This document shows positions 41,178 through 41,979 of a stretch of 41,979 bases of DNA, one piece after another. The first letter of the stretch is position 1. Each line of letters begins with the position of its first letter. Made by a program: the position numbers and the translations under genes. Source of the DNA: JBCCSZ01 sp039199225 (lineage in GTDB: Bacteria; Bacteroidota; Bacteroidia; Chitinophagales; Saprospiraceae); assembly GCA_039199225.1 (NCBI GenBank), contig JBCCSZ010000015.1:1-41979 (forward strand), written 5' to 3'. The notes beneath the pieces are model-generated. The model ran no database searches. It was not told the origin of the DNA and worked only from the letters and a program-made list of their open reading frames with translations.

Positions 41178-41979
41178 CTAAGCTTTTGCTGCAACCTTTT
41201 GTGGCTTGCTAGCAGCGCGCTTGGAGGAAGTCGTTGTTTTCTTACGTGAAGTGGTAGCTGTTACTTTCTTAACAGTCGCACCAGCTTTCTTAGCGGAAGT
41301 CTTTCTCTTGGCTGTAGTGGCCTTCTTAACCGGTGTAGATTTACTCTTGGCTGTAGTAGCCTTCTTGACCGGAGTAGGTTTACTCTTGGCTGCAGTGGCC
41401 TTCTTAACCGGAGTAGGTTTACTCTTGGCAGTTGTAGTGGTAGGAGCAGCAGCCTTTTTAGGTCTACCTCTTCTCTTAGGTGCAGCTGCTTTGACCACTT
41501 TGGCCGGAGCTGCAGGAGCGGCATTCTTCTTAGGTCTGCCCCTTCTCTTAGGTGCAGCTGCTTTGACCTCTTTGGCCGGAGCTACAGGAGCGGCATTCTT
41601 TTTAGGTCTGCCTCTTCTCTTAGGTGCAGCAGTTGTCTTTGCCGTTGCCGTAGGAGCAGCATTCTTTCTTGGTCTGCCCCTTCTTTTTGGTTCCGCCGCA
41701 ACAACTTCGACTTCGGTTTTTCTTGGCCGACCTCTACGTCGTGGTGTGGCGGGAACAGTTGAGACTTCCTTTCTTGGTCTGCCTCTTCTTCGTTTCGGTA
41801 AAGCTGCTTTTTCCGCTGCAGCTTTGCGCTCAGCCTTTTCGATAGACCTACCTATTCTAGCGATAGAGCCTTCGATTTTTAGGAGCGACTTTTTCGTTGA
41901 TTTGAATTTTGTTTCTAGCTCTTTTAATTCTGTTTTTAACTGTGAAACTAAATCCTGTGTTTTTTGAACTAAATTGATA
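41178..41979 (-). CDS. AT-hook and histone H1-like basic protein with N-terminal coiled coil, 5' end outside window
   Basis: The open frame runs to the window edge (first whole codon at 41978), giving 266 visible residues, so the start is not seen; a GTG-led frame from 41498 covers only the end of it. Residues 1 to about 60 are helical with a heptad-like, Lys/Glu-rich pattern (VQKTQDLVSQLKTELKELE), probably a coiled coil. Then come six AT-hook cores (R-G-R-P), with hook DNA starting near 41776, 41725, 41671, 41605, 41533 and 41461; the last three are exactly 72 bases apart. The C-terminal ~90 residues are H1-like, with 13-residue repeats of the type AKSKPTPVKKATA. Such proteins bind AT-rich DNA in the minor groove and may compact the chromosome or regulate genes. 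The family is known in bacteria, but the build here is unusual. Confidence 0.9.
   Translation of the reverse strand, partial: INLVQKTQDLVSQLKTELKELETKFKSTKKSLLKIEGSIARIGRSIEKAERKAAAEKAALPKRRRGRPRKEVSTVPATPRRRGRPRKTEVEVVAAEPKRRGRPRKNAAPTATAKTTAAPKRRGRPKKNAAPVAPAKEVKAAAPKRRGRPKKNAAPAAPAKVVKAAAPKRRGRPKKAAAPTTTTAKSKPTPVKKATAAKSKPTPVKKATTAKSKSTPVKKATTAKRKTSAKKAGATVKKVTATTSRKKTTTSSKRAASKPQKVAAKA
41325..41445 (-). repeat. 39-base tandem repeats encoding PVKKATxAKSK units
   Basis: The segment ACCGG recurs at 41329, 41368 and 41407, exactly 39 bases apart, within copies of the 13-residue unit AKSKPTPVKKATA. The copies differ at a few third positions, so the repeat is not newly made. Confidence 0.85.
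41461..41680 (-). repeat. 72-base tandem repeats encoding AT-hook units
   Basis: The hook DNA (GGTCTGCCTCTTCTCTTA on the plus strand, with small variants) begins at 41461, 41533 and 41605, spaced 72 bases (24 residues); a fourth at 41671 is 66 bases on. The unit reads KRRGRPKKNAAPVAPAKEVK with small changes. This points to expansion by internal duplication. Confidence 0.85.

Noticed and set aside
41325..41680. CRISPR-like array
   Set aside because: The regular spacing is 39 or 72 bases and in frame; the units are coding repeats with no unique spacers.
41206..41967. 253-codon plus-strand frame full of LGLPLLLG
   Set aside because: It is the mirror of the AT-hook repeats on the minus strand; its leucine pattern comes only from the repeated RGRPKK codons.

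Overview
The window looks like chromosomal DNA of a member of the Bacteroidota, most likely a Saprospiria/Lewinella-type gliding bacterium (the lineage is inferred). The signs are: both kinds of C-terminal signal used by the type IX secretion system (one type A protein, three type B or 'gliding motility C-terminal' proteins), a short housekeeping sigma factor without region 1.1, a GWxTD-family protein, promoters of the form TTG-N20-TAnnTTTG, a ribosomal protein S16 with a long acidic tail, and few Shine-Dalgarno sites. I found no tRNA or rRNA gene, insertion sequence, phage gene or CRISPR array.

Layout. 1-5.9 kb: the 3' end of an isoaspartyl peptidase/asparaginase, then on the minus strand an EI24/CysZ-type membrane protein, a fused trehalose-6-phosphate synthase/phosphatase, an unrecognised 463-residue protein, and rpsP. 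6.2-9.2 kb: a large secreted protein with a glycine-rich region, Ig-like and PKD domains and a type A sorting domain. 9.2-12.6 kb (minus): a response regulator overlapping its histidine kinase, and hemL. 12.7-18.4 kb: a membrane protein that resembles a PD-(D/E)XK nuclease split by a membrane hairpin, a predicted outer-membrane barrel, a small exported protein, an AddB-like nuclease, a basic small membrane protein and a START-like protein. 19-24.2 kb: rpoD with a long leader, a CARDB-type exported protein, an Lrp/AsnC regulator, an S41 C-terminal processing protease and a YrdC/Sua5 protein. 24.4-31.5 kb: three tandem paralogous secreted PKD proteins of about 755 residues, followed by a flavodoxin-fold reductase. 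32.2-37.9 kb: rplS, an M1 metallopeptidase, a membrane-anchored metallophosphoesterase, a lipocalin-like lipoprotein and a GWxTD protein. 37.9-40.7 kb (minus): a three-part inositol-phosphate cytidylyltransferase-like / CDP-alcohol phosphotransferase / flippase-like fusion, with a tiny membrane protein carrying a zinc anti-sigma-like Cys/His motif just downstream. 41.2 kb to the end: a gene running off the edge that encodes a coiled coil, six AT-hooks and histone H1-like basic repeats.

Most of the window is core metabolism and information processing mixed with cell-surface and secretion genes. The least ordinary items are the three-domain CDP-alcohol fusion, the AT-hook/H1-like protein, the tandem triplication of surface proteins, and the membrane-split nuclease-like protein. 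All function calls come from reading motifs by eye, with no database search.
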